Origin: Phytophthora sp. 'mugwort'
Lineage: Eukaryota; Oomycota; Peronosporomycetes; Peronosporales; Peronosporaceae
Direction of reading: 5' to 3'
Length of the DNA stretch: 64,000 nucleotides
NCBI GenBank assembly: GCA_033558025.1
Contig: JAUCEF010000013.1
Location: 4,581,001 to 4,645,000, forward strand
In this document: positions 52,616 through 63,893 of the stretch, one piece after another
Position numbering within the stretch: the stretch's first letter is position 1
Layout: each line of letters opens with the position of its first letter
The notes under the pieces: generated by a model
Seen by the model: only the letters and a program-made list of their open reading frames with translations
The model's database searches: none
What the model was told of the DNA's origin: nothing
Translations under genes and position numbers: made by a program

Positions 52616-53559
52616 CAACAATAAGATTTGGCAGGGATTGGATTACCGAAGTTGCCCAGCTGCCTTGAACCTTTTGGTCAGGACGACTTTGGCGACTTCG
52701 CCAAAATAATTCCTGTCAAATCCGAATGTTCTTGTTGCTTTAGAAGCAATGGATCATTCTCACTAACGATCATCACTCGCGAAGCCACTGGCTTGGCCTC
52801 TTGAAAAGTGATGGAGGCCATGCCTAAAGTTCGTGCTATGCTAGTTGACCGGACACCAGCCACCAGCGCCTCCGCCCTTGTAGAACGATTTGCTAACTGC
52901 GTCAGATGGCACCAGGGCGGACACATTGTGCAGCGAATCGCCTCCCAGCCACCTGCTCAGGTTCACGCCCAAGGCCATAGCCAGACCCGACAAGAAGTTC
53001 AACTAGACTGCGGAAGAAGTACGGTGATATTTCTTATGACTAACAAAGTTATTCATTGTTAGCGCTACATCTGTGTTCCTGCAGACCATCAGGCTACTCA
53101 AGTTAAGGTTCATGACGTCTCGATCCTAGAGATGCATGCATTCGCTCATCAATTGTGTATACGAACGCTTACTATTGTGATCGGCTTTAATGAGCGTATC
53201 AAGATTGTGCCGTCCATAGATTGTCCAATCTTCACAAAACCCATGGTGACATTTAAGTATAGGACGCGATTTCATTTTTTAATGTAGCTCTGGCATGTAT
53301 ATCGACTGAAACGGCGCCTTTTTGGAGCTGCGAGCATTCTCTCAGCACTCCTCGCCCAACCGTTATTGTCAACGAAAAGGGGTAATTCAAATTCTAGCTT
53401 ATCATTGGTCAGTCGGCCGAATTCTGGGTTTCATGGGAGAGGCTCATTTGGAATTGGTCAGATGGCTGTATGAGTGCGATTGTAAGATAACACCGGATGC
53501 TTGTACAAAGAAATGTAATGAATTATACAGGTTCTACCTACTCGGCGTTTGTCGCTGCC
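52616..53559. other. Stretch without a supported gene
   Basis: Some protein-like pieces occur on the plus strand at about 52808-53062 (MEAMPKVRAMLVDRTPATSA, then FANCVRWHQGGHIVQRIASQ), perhaps a transposase or retroelement scrap, but they show no diagnostic motif. Confidence 0.3.
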
Positions 53560-55312
53560 AGCGCGACGAACTCATCTTCTTTTCCTTGGACGTGACGGGC
53601 CACAGACAACCACGCATCACAGTGCTCTTCAAGACCGGCCACAACTCTGCTGACCACGTCGCTTGCATTCTTTGCTGGGAGGCGCGCGGTGTCACCTTTC
53701 ACGCTCCCCAAAAATCAGCTCGATGGACTGCAAGGTGGGGTGGTAGGGGCGCAAGATACACCAAGTGGCCGTAGCTTGTCGTCACCGCGTAGATTGGAGC
53801 CTCAGCGCGCAGCTTCACGATCTCCATGACCTTGGACTTTTTGTGGCCTTTGGATTGAAAAAATCGTGAATGTTAGTAAATTAGCAAAACAAACAGCCGC
53901 GTAGGCGTCACTTACCAATTGTCCACGCCACTATCGCGGTCTTAAGCCATGCTATGGTAGGCGTCTAGTTGGCGGTTCTCTTATGGTAAGATGCACCATC
54001 TATGTGGATGGTGCACTCACCATACTTGACTTTTAGCGTACGGCATATGCTCTCGAACCAGCGCTCGAACTACCCAGCGTCAAAGTTTCGTGATTATCAT
54101 CTTCATCCCACCCCTTACACTTGAGCGCCGAGTTCCAGACCCGGACGGAGCCTTCCACAAAGTCACCAGTTGTCACAGCGCCCCGTGTCTTGATAACACC
54201 ACCAGCGATAATACAGGCTCTAGAACGCAACAAAACTATTTATTTTAATTAAAAATACATAATTAAATGTCAGTGTTGGGCATATTTCTTACCAAGCATA
54301 ACAAAATCCTTAGACACTCACCGTGGACTCTTTCCGGTTCACCACGACACTAGATCTGCTATCTTAAACTGGTCGATACATTGTGGGGCCAATGTAGTTC
54401 CCTTCCCACGTTATTTGAAAACTGCCTAAGTTGTAAAATAAAATAACGCACTTTCTCGCTTCTCAACCATGTATTGCCCATGACATGGTTGATAGTGCAG
54501 TAGTACTCGTCCAAGAATACCTCAGGCCGCACAACACCCCACAAAACACCATGCCGACCCTGCACTTTCACATTGTTTGTATGCTTCTTGGTCAAGTAGC
54601 TGTCGCGGAACGCTACATTGTCCTCCGAGTTGGCGTGGATGTGGCGTTCCTCGCCCTTGATATAGTGATACCCTAGCTCAACAAGAAGGCGGTTCATTGC
54701 GTCAACCCCATCACTGACCTCGTCACAGATTTTCGCGGTCGTAGTTGGCTCGCCCAAACGGTTCTTTCGGTCGACGTATTCTTCGATAATTGGAGTGATC
54801 GCCAAGACATCATACGATCGCGGTTTTCCGTGGTTGACGCTTCAGTCTAAAATATAAATTGTCAGAGTTGACGATTGTTATCAATTACAAACCTAAATGC
54901 GATGGGCAACCTCAAACTTGGTGTCGTTATCGGCTCTGCAGATCTTCAAGACATCCTTGACTGGCGTGGTTGAACAGCCCAAGCTCTCTGCTACCAGTTC
55001 GTTCGCGCACTCTCCCGGAAAGAGGCGTCGTTTTTTCTGGAGAGTGAAAAATGCATGAGAACTGACCATCTGGTCCTTCTCAGTGGGGCTGAACTCGCGT
55101 CATTTTTGCGAGAATGAGAAAATATAGGCCGAATGTGATAAGAGCAGGGTTGTAGCGCGCGTTCTGCGCCATCCGTCGCTCATATCCACGGTTAGTTTGG
55201 TTAAGCACGGTTCACAGCCCTCATCCCTAACCGGGCCACTCCATTTGGGACGCTCATTAAAGCGGAGAACAAATCGTTTTTCGGGGTATTTGAAAAAAGA
55301 CGAGTACGACAA
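53560..55312 (-). pseudogene. Tc1/IS630-like transposase relic
   Basis: On the minus strand an N-terminal helical region at about 55080-54900 reads PGECANELVAESLGCSTTPV. Then 54805-54359 has IIEEYVDRKNRLGEPTTTAK and RPEVFLDEYYCTINHVMGNT, the first catalytic Asp motif of oomycete IS630-like transposases. Pieces at 54233-54033 (SRACIIAGGVI; VEGSVRVWNS) and further pieces to about 53600 follow. The last include PYHP-type remains before an LPAKNASDVVSRVVAGLEEH tail. Many stops and frameshifts are present. Related in type to the deletion derivative at 27471, but sequence identity was not established. Confidence 0.55.
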
Positions 55313-56150
55313 CTGGGAGCTAATTGCGGTGTATTTTATTCTCGGAGCGCAGCAAAATGTAATGATCGTCTAAACGACACTCGTTAAGCAATTCAAGGCA
55401 TGCACTGTTCTTTGTCTAACCATGCTAATCCTAGTGTTAACGAATTGCCAATGTTTTTCAGTTTTCAAATTGATTTATATACTTACGAGTTTATTTTACA
55501 GTAGTTGGCAATCACCAAGGGCCCAAAATATCCTGTGTATTAGAATCTACGTGTTGACTGCTTGGCTTCATGTCCTGATTTTGCGGCCTTACCGTGGGAG
55601 GATCCCCTGTTAAAACTCCAGAAGCTACAGGTGGGGACATAAGCGGCGAATCCCTGGGCACCCGCGCGTCATTTCCCTCTCCAAGCAAAAGCAAAAAGCT
55701 AGTGGTTCGAGCAAGAAAGATTTTACGGCAACATCTGCCGCTTAAATTTCCTATTCTATTTAAAAGCTTATCGGAATGCTGGGCCCCGTGAAAACGCGCT
55801 ACTACAGTGCCACCTACAGTACAAGACGAAATAGCTGCGCTCCGATCGGACTTATCATCCGTGAGTCGATGCTCTATCAGATGCAATTAATGAGCTGTTA
55901 CAGCATCTTCGAAATTCAAGTCATTAGATTACATTAACGGGGGAATATTTGGCGATATACAAGTTCATTTTGGTCTCGTCTAAACGTAATTCTTCTGTGC
56001 TTGAATGCTCGCTGATAACCTGAACCTCTTCCTTTTCGAGCAACAGCATCTCGTCTTCTCAAGTGTTCATTTCTTCGTTCAAAATAACAATGTCGTTTAG
56101 TGTGTCCAAGGCGTTACTATCCTGAAAAATGCCAATATTATAAAGCAAAT
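55313..56150. other. AT-rich stretch without a supported gene
   Basis: Open frames at 55422-55886 on both strands carry no recognised motif. The stretch separates two decayed transposase genes and is probably degraded repeat DNA. Confidence 0.3.
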
Positions 56151-56980
56151 GGATGCCCCAATGAACGTACCGTCAATTTGTTCACTATGGCTTTCTAGTA
56201 CACGGCGCGCAAATTTTGAAATCTGCATTTAAGACCTCCAAATACGGACTCCACCAGAATCCGTGTTTGGGAATGAGTCAGGTTGTACCCTGTCGATGTA
56301 AGGAGAAGTTCGAGCGTCATTCTCGATCGGTGTGAGCTGGTACTCACGAAGCATGCATCCATCATCGCCAAGGAAATGATGATTGTAGGGGATCACGCTC
56401 TTGACATTGGCGCCAATCTAGCTTCCAGACCACAAATGCCGTCGTTGCTGCTACCAGATCTGATCGTGAACTCCATGAATAGTTTGTTGCTACCCACAAC
56501 AGCTTGCATGTTGTAGGCATGAAATGTTTCTTCAGTGCAACCCCAGACGTTAGCTGGACGCGATCGCTTGATGTGAGTACCATCTACCGCGCCAACAACG
56601 CGATTTAAAACCGGCAATATCCTTGAAACCTTTTACCACCTCATCCCAACCGACTTCAGTGACTGGGGAGTGAATAAAACGTTTGCGGCCGTCGCAAAGC
56701 ACACGGAATATTGAAAACTAAGCACGCGACGCAGTTGGGGTGCTAATTCCAAATGGACCGGCAACGTCAGATAGCAAGCCACGCGAGCCCAGATATCGCA
56801 ACGTAAGGGATAGCTTTATCTCCAGAGAATACTTAGTCCGATTGTTCTCGGGGGCGTGCCTGTAGTGGTGATATCAGCGGCGTCGAATATAGGTAGCCCG
56901 AAACACGGGCGGGACATTCGAAGCGCCCGGTGGAATGCCTCGTCAGGAGGCTTGAAATTCTCCTAGAAGTAGTTGTTGCT
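56150..56980 (-). pseudogene. Harbinger-type transposase relic
   Basis: Minus-strand reading gives N-terminal pieces at about 56890-56700 (LTLRYLGSRGLLSDVAGPFG, GISTPTASR). The catalytic start is at 56617-56393: RVVGAVDGTHIKRSRPANVW (first Asp), then HAYNMQAVVGSNKLFMEFTI. After a frameshift, YNLTHSQTRILVESVFGGLK (catalytic Glu region) appears at about 56285-56225. These motifs and their order are those of Harbinger (DDE_Tnp4) transposases, of a different family from elements 1, 3 and 4. Terminal repeats were not found. Confidence 0.6.
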
Positions 56981-57023
56981 GACCGTCAGCTCTCTCAGAG
57001 CTTCCTCTCTTAGGCTCCTACCG

Positions 57024-57330
57024 TCACCAGCCCCAACAGCAGCAGTCAAGTGTGATAACAATAAAATCAAAACGGCATTGATATCGTCGATGTGTATTGA
57101 ACCCTCCATTAGCGTGCAGCGATGCCCTTGTCGCGGAGTTGCTGCTGAACTTGATCTTTGTGACACTGCTCCTGCTTTTGGCTCGAGGCGCTGCTTCTAC
57201 TGGTGGCGCTCCTCCTGCTGACGGTGGTGGCGCTGCTCTTGCTTCTGGCCTCTGCTGCTTGGTCTTTGCGTGGTCGCGGCACGGTTTGTGATACAAATTT
57301 AATATCCATAAATATATATATTTCCGTCAA
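57024..57330 (-). repeat. Inverted copy of the 52.3-kb repeat
   Basis: The minus strand matches 52260-52480 over about 200-250 bp with mismatches and an insertion of about 45 bp. It shares TTTATGGATATTAAATTT, CCGTGCCGCGACCA and CTAATGGAGGGTTCAATA. The two copies face each other across 4.6 kb. Similarity also extends outward through TTTCATTCG...AACTTTCC on both sides, so the repeat is longer than the ORF. Confidence 0.7.
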
Positions 57331-57599
57331 TTATTTTTGGCTTTTACAATGGAAAGTTACACCAGTTAACCTGTACACGAATGAAACACTCCTTAAAGCG
57401 TCAGACCATCACCGGCGTTATCGGAACGGACACTCACCTCAAAATAACAAAGAAAAACTGACAAAGTCGGATTTCATCACTGTAATTTAGCTAGCTGCTA
57501 CTACCCTAGCCGAGGCTCCAACTAACAGCCTCACATGAAGTAAATGTTGAAACTATGCTACACTTCTCAATCTCAATTTTCTTGTGCGTTATGGGGTCT

Positions 57600-59180
57600 G
57601 CGGGTCGTTGAGAGCCTGCTTCTGGAGGCGGTATGGAGACCGGCGATGAGACGGCATACAGCGCGTTCGAGGCAGGTTGAACCCGCTTTGTTCACGAGAA
57701 AAGTGATTGATGAAATGTACCCTGTCGACCGCTTTGAGGATTCACTGGATGTTAATCGGCACAAGATGCGCTGCATTGTTACCAATGTGCTTCGCAGCGC
57801 TGCAACGACTCTGAAGATATGTGTCGAGTTCGTTCGAAGATACTTAAAGGCACGGAAGCGGATTATGTGATTATCTACGAACAGGAAGAGCGTTGTACTG
57901 CTATCGACACCCTCTCCTTCGCCTCTCGACAGCCCTGAATTGACAATGGCAATGGAGGAGTACATTTTATCCAAGCTGGAAGACGCGCCGCCAGTGGTTA
58001 TACAGCTAGTGTATTCTGTTTTGTACCGTGAGATCAACAGCAGAAGGAGTTTTGGACAAGCTCCGGAGTTGCAGAAGGTGCAAGTTTGTGAGGTCGTGGC
58101 GAAGCAAAAACAAGATCGATAAGACGTATCCGATGATTGACGTTTGCCAGCAAAGCATGTACGATGGTGGAGCTGCTCAGTGGACCAGATATACTTTGCT
58201 TTTTTGCGATACCCGTGTAGTGGATGGAGTTGTGGAGCATCGCTCGATACTGGGTCTACGACCAATCAATTTCGGATTGGCTTAACGTGCATGGCGTTGC
58301 TAGAGAGCTATATTAACGTGCAGCTCGGTGCTACACTTTCGACGCTGTCGCACCTGAACAGCATGCACAGCATGGTCAAGCAGAAGTACGCTGTTTTGGC
58401 ATGGGAATCTCTGATCGCAGTGACAGCTTCATACCTATCGTTTACTTCTGCAAATCTCAACGAAAGGCTCGGGAAATCCGGTGGTACCTTGCGTTTTTCA
58501 GGCGCGTGCTGCTGGTTGAGTTTGGCGTATCTTTTTCGCCTGATTTCTTGCCATGATGGATGCTGGAAAAACTCAGTACAATGCATATGACCGCGATCTT
58601 CAGCGCACTACGGTTTTGACGTGCTGGTTTCACGTCACTCGGAATGCGAACAAAGGTGCAGATGCGGAAATATTTGCATGAGATCACGAAGCAGAAGATT
58701 TTTCAAGATCTGTACAATTTGCACTTTGCCGCGACAGAAAATGAATACTTGCGGAAACGTGAGTTTGTGGTTCGGGCTTGGCATGCGCTTTTGCGTTGTG
58801 TCATCATGTCGACGCTTATCAATTATGCCTGTAGCGGGTGACGCTGGAGGTCGCTGGCTGGAGATTCAGTACTTACTGATTGGTCAAATTATGTGTACCA
58901 CCGGAGTCTTCCATTCTGCCCTTATTGGCGCTAGCAAAGCGAGCCGATGACGTGTGGTACTCCAGCCTGCCATTCCTTTGGCGGTAGCGGCGGAGCTTAC
59001 TGAGGTCTGATCCATTCCGCACCTGCACCGGCTGCGCAGGCGTAGATTGAGGCGTAAGTTTTGGACTGGCGGTAAGGTGCACACGTTTTTACTTTACTCA
59101 GGGCGCGACGTGCAAAAATACACGGCAGACGTCAGAGAGAGGTTCTTTACAGGCGCGAAAAGTATCTGGGCTTCCGGCTC
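57600..59180 (+). pseudogene. MULE (Mutator-like) transposase relic
   Basis: Plus-strand pieces in several frames follow the order of oomycete MULE proteins. LEDAPPVVIQLVYSVLYREI and the following basic stretch lie at about 57970-58120. TYPMIDVCQQSMYDGGAAQW and a DTRVVDG segment lie at about 58120-58230. AYDRDLQRTTVLTCWFHVTR (about 58580-58640) resembles the MULE core motif with a conserved CWFHV. MRKYLHEITKQKIFQDLYNL and HFAATENEYLRKREF lie at about 58665-58760. Stops and shifts are frequent. The family call rests on the CWFHV block and the following helix; no zinc finger is recognisable. Confidence 0.55.
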
Positions 59181-59474
59181 ATTTACACTGTCTTCCTAAT
59201 CCCCCACACCGCTCTAATCCTCCCCGTTGAACCTTTTCATGTCCAAGCCTTGGTCCCTCCTAGTGTGTCGTTTCACCACGGTCGTTACGTCCCAGTACGC
59301 TTCTGAAATATTTGACTTGCTAGTTAGCCGTCAATTTTGACGCGAAGAGGACACGCGCCAACCTCGCCACTATTTGTAGCGCGGTATGCCAAAGAAGTGG
59401 TGGCATATCCAAAGTTATCGTGACGCTACAGCCTCTATTATTACCGTTGAAACCCCTTCTTGCCTCGGTACCCC

Positions 59475-59509
59475 CACACACACACACACACACCACCACC
59501 ACCACCACC
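59475..59509 (+). repeat. Compound microsatellite (CA)n-(CCA)n
   Basis: About nine CA units (59475-59492) run directly into about six ACC/CCA units (59493-59509). Simple repeat, no coding support. Confidence 0.95.
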
Positions 59510-60287
59510 CTCGAGTCCAAAATTCTTCCCAGTCCAATGCATACAATTCAAACTCCAAAATCAAACCAGGAAAACGACGCGCAGCATTCTCTTTCATTGA
59601 TGTCTATGTCATATTGAGTCGGCTTGCGCAGGTACTCGGCTCCAAACAGGCGAATCGCACTGCCGCAAAACTGTTGCAGTGTTTTGCATACAGTAACTCG
59701 CCCATGCGCATAAGTTTACCCAGTTGTTCCGAACTAGCGCCCTATGCAAGCATACGCAACGCAACGTAACTTTTTGCTCAGGGAGAAAACCAAGACGGCC
59801 AGTAGCATCCGGACGCTGGACATAATATTAACTTGATCGCCTTTTACAAAAGCGTTTACAATTGTCTCGAAGAGATCTCGGCGCATTCGAAATCGCCTAC
59901 GAAAACTATGCAGGTAGCGTCGGACTATACCCGAAGTAGTCTGACATCAGTCCCCCCACTCTGCTCTCGGGCTTTATTTGCACGTTTCCTCTTTACAGAA
60001 CCGCCGTGTTTGCGCTTCGAACCTCCGCGAACCATGATAACGCGAAAGAACCTCGTCTTCGTCACCAGGATATGCCCACGACACCCATGACGGAGGTCTG
60101 CCCATTTCGCTCTTTATAGCTTCATCTCGAACGACTGATTTGATTTGTCATTACAATAGGTTGCGACTTGCTTTAAGACTCACCTCCGGAGTAACCCTGC
60201 GGTCGTGATATCTTGTTTTCAAACCGAGGTCTCAAAGACATTCGTTAAGACCTGAATTAAGACTTACCGGTGGAGATGCCCTCGTAA
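59510..60287. other. Stretch without a supported gene
   Basis: No motif-bearing reading frame was found. It ends at the TAA (60285-60287) that flanks Harbinger element 4. Confidence 0.4.
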
Positions 60288-60488
60288 GGCCCTGGTCCAA
60301 GTAGGAGAATGCACTCCCCTTCTTGACACGGGTTAGGTAATTGCAAGCTGAGACCTCAGATTTACGCACTCCTAATGTATGCCTAGGCAGGTCCAAGTGG
60401 GCTCCAGTGCCAGATGCGCTGTTATGATGTAAGCTTTACACATCTCACGCTGAAAGGTCTAATTCGCCATCAGACTATTCAAGATAGC

Positions 60489-61513
60489 ATGCCGAGACGA
60501 GCTTCAACGCGAGCCTCCACAAACGCTGCGCCTCCGATTAGCGCAGTATCGCTCGCCGGCTCCAGTGTGATCGGCACCAGCGTCGCGCCACCTGTCGGCT
60601 CCAGTGTCGTCGTCCCCAGTGCCGTACCGCCCGTCGGCTCCAATGTTTGGCGACCGTAGCTCCAGTGTTGTGCCGCCCGTCAGCTCCAACATCACGCCAC
60701 CCGACGGCTTAAGTGCACCGCTACCAATTTGTGCACGCCCCAGCTTGGCAGAGTGTGCTGCACCAGCGCACCCATCTCGCGCTGCAAAGCGCATAAAGGG
60801 AAAGGGAAGTCGGTGGATAGAGGCAAACTACAACCGCGTTTGATATGAACAATGACATGGTATCTACGCTGCTAGCGATCCGTTTCGAGAAATACGGCGA
60901 CGTGATGAACAAGATTGAAACGGTGGACACGAATGTTAAAGCGTTAGCCTGGCAGCACTTCGCGTCTGTTTTGTCGGAGAGGTTGAACGCCGTGATATTA
61001 AGGGAGCAGGTCAGTCGCATGTTGTCAACTGTCTCAGGGAATACATGTAACTCACCTAGCTGTGCGCGATTGCATTTTGCTAGCTGACTACCAAATATAG
61101 GAAAATGAAGTGTGAGTACAGAAAGCGAAAGCGCGATACGCATGCAACTCGAAACAATCCACTCGTACCAATGGATGAAGCTTTCTGGTCCATTCTGAAC
61201 GATGGCTTCTGCAAGCACGCGGGGATCAGTGGCGACATCATGTTCGACTCCAACATCGACGTTCCAGCCGAAGGCAGCGGCTCGGAAGTCGAAGAGCCAG
61301 CAACTACAAAGGAAGAGAAGCGCCCGCCCCTCGTACAATTATCAACTGCTATGCAGACAGGCATGGAAGCTATAGCTACAGTAATGGCCTCGATCTTTAG
61401 GAGTAATGGCAAGATTGATTGAAGCGTTGAACAGCCAACACTCAGAGACCATACGAGTTCAGCAGCAGCAAATCGAGTTATTTAAACTACTAGCACAGAA
61501 TTTGGAGAAGTAG
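60489..61513 (+). pseudogene. Harbinger ORF1 of element 4 (two exons)
   Basis: The start at ATG 60489 gives MPRRASTRAS, then Pro/Ser/Val repeats of the type APPVGSSV (60540-60720). Frameshifts near 60650 and 60830 follow. A Myb/trihelix-like block (60845-61009) has NNDMVSTLLAIRFEKYGDVM and ALAWQHFASVLSERLNAVIL. A 74-nt intron (61010-61083) leads to exon 2, LTTKYRKMKCEYRKRKRD, MDEAFWSILNDGF, GISGDIMFDS and PPLVQLSTAMQTGMEAIATV. A last frameshift near 61400 precedes a coiled tail (SETIRVQQQQIELFKLLAQN) and TAG at 61511. It is a likely DNA-binding partner of the transposase. Confidence 0.7.
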
Positions 61514-61568
61514 ATCAGCTACATGTTTTCATAAAAAAAAGCTGCAATGTCGTCCCGTTTTGCTTCGC

Positions 61569-62679
61569 CTATGACATGGATGTTGCTGTTTCAGAGGTGG
61601 CCTCATCCTCAGCGGTGTTGTTGGGAGCGTAGCGAAGCAGTGGATCTTCCCCGCGTATACTGCACTTATCCAGAATGTCAAGGAAATTGTGGAGAGCAGC
61701 GCATGATACTACCACCTTGACAATACGATCCTTTGTCTTTGCTCAATATTCTCTAAGAGAGCTTGAAACCGGTTCTTGATCCGCCCCAATGCGCACTCCA
61801 CTACGATTCGAGTTCTCGAGTGCTTGTAATTGTAGCGACGCATTCGTCGACTTGTAGCAGCAGCGGCTTCGCCGTACGGCACGAGCCGATTATGCCACAC
61901 TCTGTAGCCGGCATCGATGCTTGCACTGAGGCACGTAAGAAGAGATTCTAAAGAGTAACGTTAGTTAGCACTACCAAAACAGAAAAGAGCATAAACAAAC
62001 CTCTTTTTCACACCTGATCCGTTCCAAAGGGACTGATCGTTAGTGGAACCCACCCAAATTGAGAGGGACCTAAACACGCTGCGATTACTATCGCCTGCAC
62101 ATTCACAACAGGGAATCCCTTTCTGCAGTATCAGCCCTTGAAAGTCGGCTGGGCGTGGTATGAGAATGAGGGTTCCGCCAATGGCGCCAGCGACGCCAGG
62201 AAAGCCGTCCAGCGCAAATAAAGCCTTCTTCGACGGCAGCGACTTCCTCCACAGTAAGCATCACGATGCTTGAGTTTGCCATTGTCGTCAGAACCTCTAG
62301 TATTTGATTGATATACGCAACCGACCGCGTATGGGAGATCCCCATAATAGCGGCGGCGGCATTCATACTGGAGCCCTGCGCCAAGTAGATCATGGTAAGA
62401 GCTAGCCGTCCGATGATGGGGGTTCTTGGTGTTAGGTCGAGGCTTTAAAGTCCATGCAGAGGCTACGGCTTTGTAGATACGCAAAAAAGATGAGCTTGTA
62501 CACCGAAGATGAGTCATAAACCAGCGCGTCCTGGGTGCCCGTAGTACACTCTCGAAGGTTTGCGACGAGAAGGTGAATGTGTTGACTCTGGGAGTGCTAA
62601 GGGAGCGCCCGTCCGTGGTTACTGCTGCAACAGCACCCATACACGCGCAGACGACTACAAGTTGGCGGTTGTTCTCCAT
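61569..62679 (-). pseudogene. Harbinger transposase of element 4
   Basis: ATG at 62679 (MENNRQLVVVCACMGAVAAV). The first 110 residues are open, a shift occurs near 62400, then MIYLAQGSSMNAAAAIMGIS and a catalytic-core segment with LAVDG-type remains around 62190 follow. A probable intron comes after WNGSGVKKR (donor GTTTGT near 62010). Exon 2 has SSYVPQ-like sequence, DAGYRVWHNRLVPYGEAAAA (second Asp) and TRIVVECALGRIKNRF (catalytic Glu), then VVVSCAALHNFLDILDKCS. The stop is at 61569. Fewer lesions than element 1, but not intact. Confidence 0.75.
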
Positions 62680-63077
62680 GGTGAAGGGCCAGAATCTTGA
62701 TCGTGCCGCTTCCGCCCTGAGAACAAAATTCTGACTTGAGAACACCTTGAGCCGGTGTTCCGAAACGGGGATTCAGGGAATGAGAATCAGAAATGGTACG
62801 CTGTACCAAACAATTTGTATGCCAATCAGAAGCGCTTAAAATGCGGGTCCAGAATGCATTCCGGCACTTGGACCAGGGCCTAAGTGCCTAGACGAGCGAA
62901 GCTTTTCTATTGGCTACCGATGGCCAATCAAAATCAGCTTATAATAATAATTGCGTGCTGAATCACGATCACGACTCGTGAGCGGAAAATGGTCATCATA
63001 CAGTGGGCTCGGAAAGATAGACAAAATCAGTTTTTCCACCGAATTTTGTCATACGTGCAATAGATTTCCGGCCTACA

Positions 63078-63688
63078 GTGCTCCAAACATGAGTCTAGAT
63101 AACGTACACACCCTGACAAAGTTTGACGTACATTAAAAGAAAATGAAGTCACAAACAGGTTGGATCAGTTATATAGACGATGCTCGGTCATGGGGTATGC
63201 GGGTCCTCAGGAGACAAGTGCATTGCATAACAAGAACAATACATGCATTCATCATGTGTTTTTAATCTGTTTATATATTTAGCTAAGAGTAGAATAACGA
63301 TGCAATGTACGCGGTTACAGCGAGTTTGAGGAATTGAGATGATCCAGGTCCTGACACCACTAGAGAAAATCAACTATATTGGTTTTGTATGTGGTATGTA
63401 TATAAGTTCCTGTCGTACACAAACTCGGTGCGGCGAGAGCTGTCAAAACATGTGTGCATTGATGTGGCAACTACACCCTGTACCGTGACATTAAATGAAG
63501 CGTGTCTGCAGTTAAATTACTTCAAGGCTCGACAGAACCTCCACAGAGGTAGTCCAAAATGTGAGTATCCCCATTTGCGAGCCAACGTCTATATAACTGG
63601 TCCAACCTGTTTGTGGCTTTATTTTTCTCGTAATGTACGTCAAACTTTGTCAGTGTATGTAGGTTATCTAAGCTCATGTTTGGAGCAC
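63078..63688. mobile_element. MITE-like element with ~118-bp terminal inverted repeats
   Basis: A 611-bp unit flanked by TACA (63074-63077 and 63689-63692). The inverted repeats begin GTGCTCCAAACATGAG and run about 118 bp (63078-63195 and 63569-63688), about 90% identical. They share TGACAAAGTTTGACGTACAT and CACAAACAGGTTGGA. The 370-bp interior has no recognised gene. The 4-bp target duplication does not fit Tc1 (TA) or Harbinger (TTA); the superfamily is not assigned. Confidence 0.8.
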
Positions 63689-63698
63689 TACAAGAGGC

Positions 63699-63893
63699 AT
63701 CTGTAGTAATCCAAGATGCAGGAATACTTACCTCGTCTGCCGTTTTCGCGCTGGGAGCAGCAACCGCGAAAAGGGTTACACGCGGTTGCTTGGCTTTGAG
63801 ATCTCAGATGAAAAAGAGCAACACCGCAAACCGACCGCAACGCGCTGTATTACTCCAAGATGCAAAAATGCTTACCTCGTTTATCTTTTCCGT
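63699..63893. repeat. Direct repeat pair, ~46 bp, 147 bp apart
   Basis: Copies at about 63699-63746 and 63846-63893 share TCCAAGATGCA, AAT.CTTACCTCGT and a trailing TTTTC. The stretch between and after them is rich in ACCGCAAAC and ACCGCGAAA motifs. On the minus strand each copy contains GAGGTAAG, which looks like a splice donor, and a downstream ACAG only about 30 nt further on. Confidence 0.55.

Larger units (their letters stand above)
60288..62880. mobile_element. PIF/Harbinger element 4
   Basis: The 2593-bp element is flanked by TAA (60285-60287 and 62881-62883). Terminal inverted repeats begin GGCCCTGGTCCAAGT and continue imperfectly (GGAGAATGCA on the left, GCCGGAATGCA on the right, complemented). 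ORF1 is on plus (60489-61513), transposase on minus (61569-62679), and they converge. Same family as elements 1 and 3, with uninterrupted structure, so it served as the reference for locating the insertions in element 1. Confidence 0.9.

Noticed and set aside
59461..59510. CRISPR-like repeat
   Set aside because: It is a simple CA/CCA microsatellite; no spaced repeats of CRISPR type occur anywhere in this eukaryotic window.
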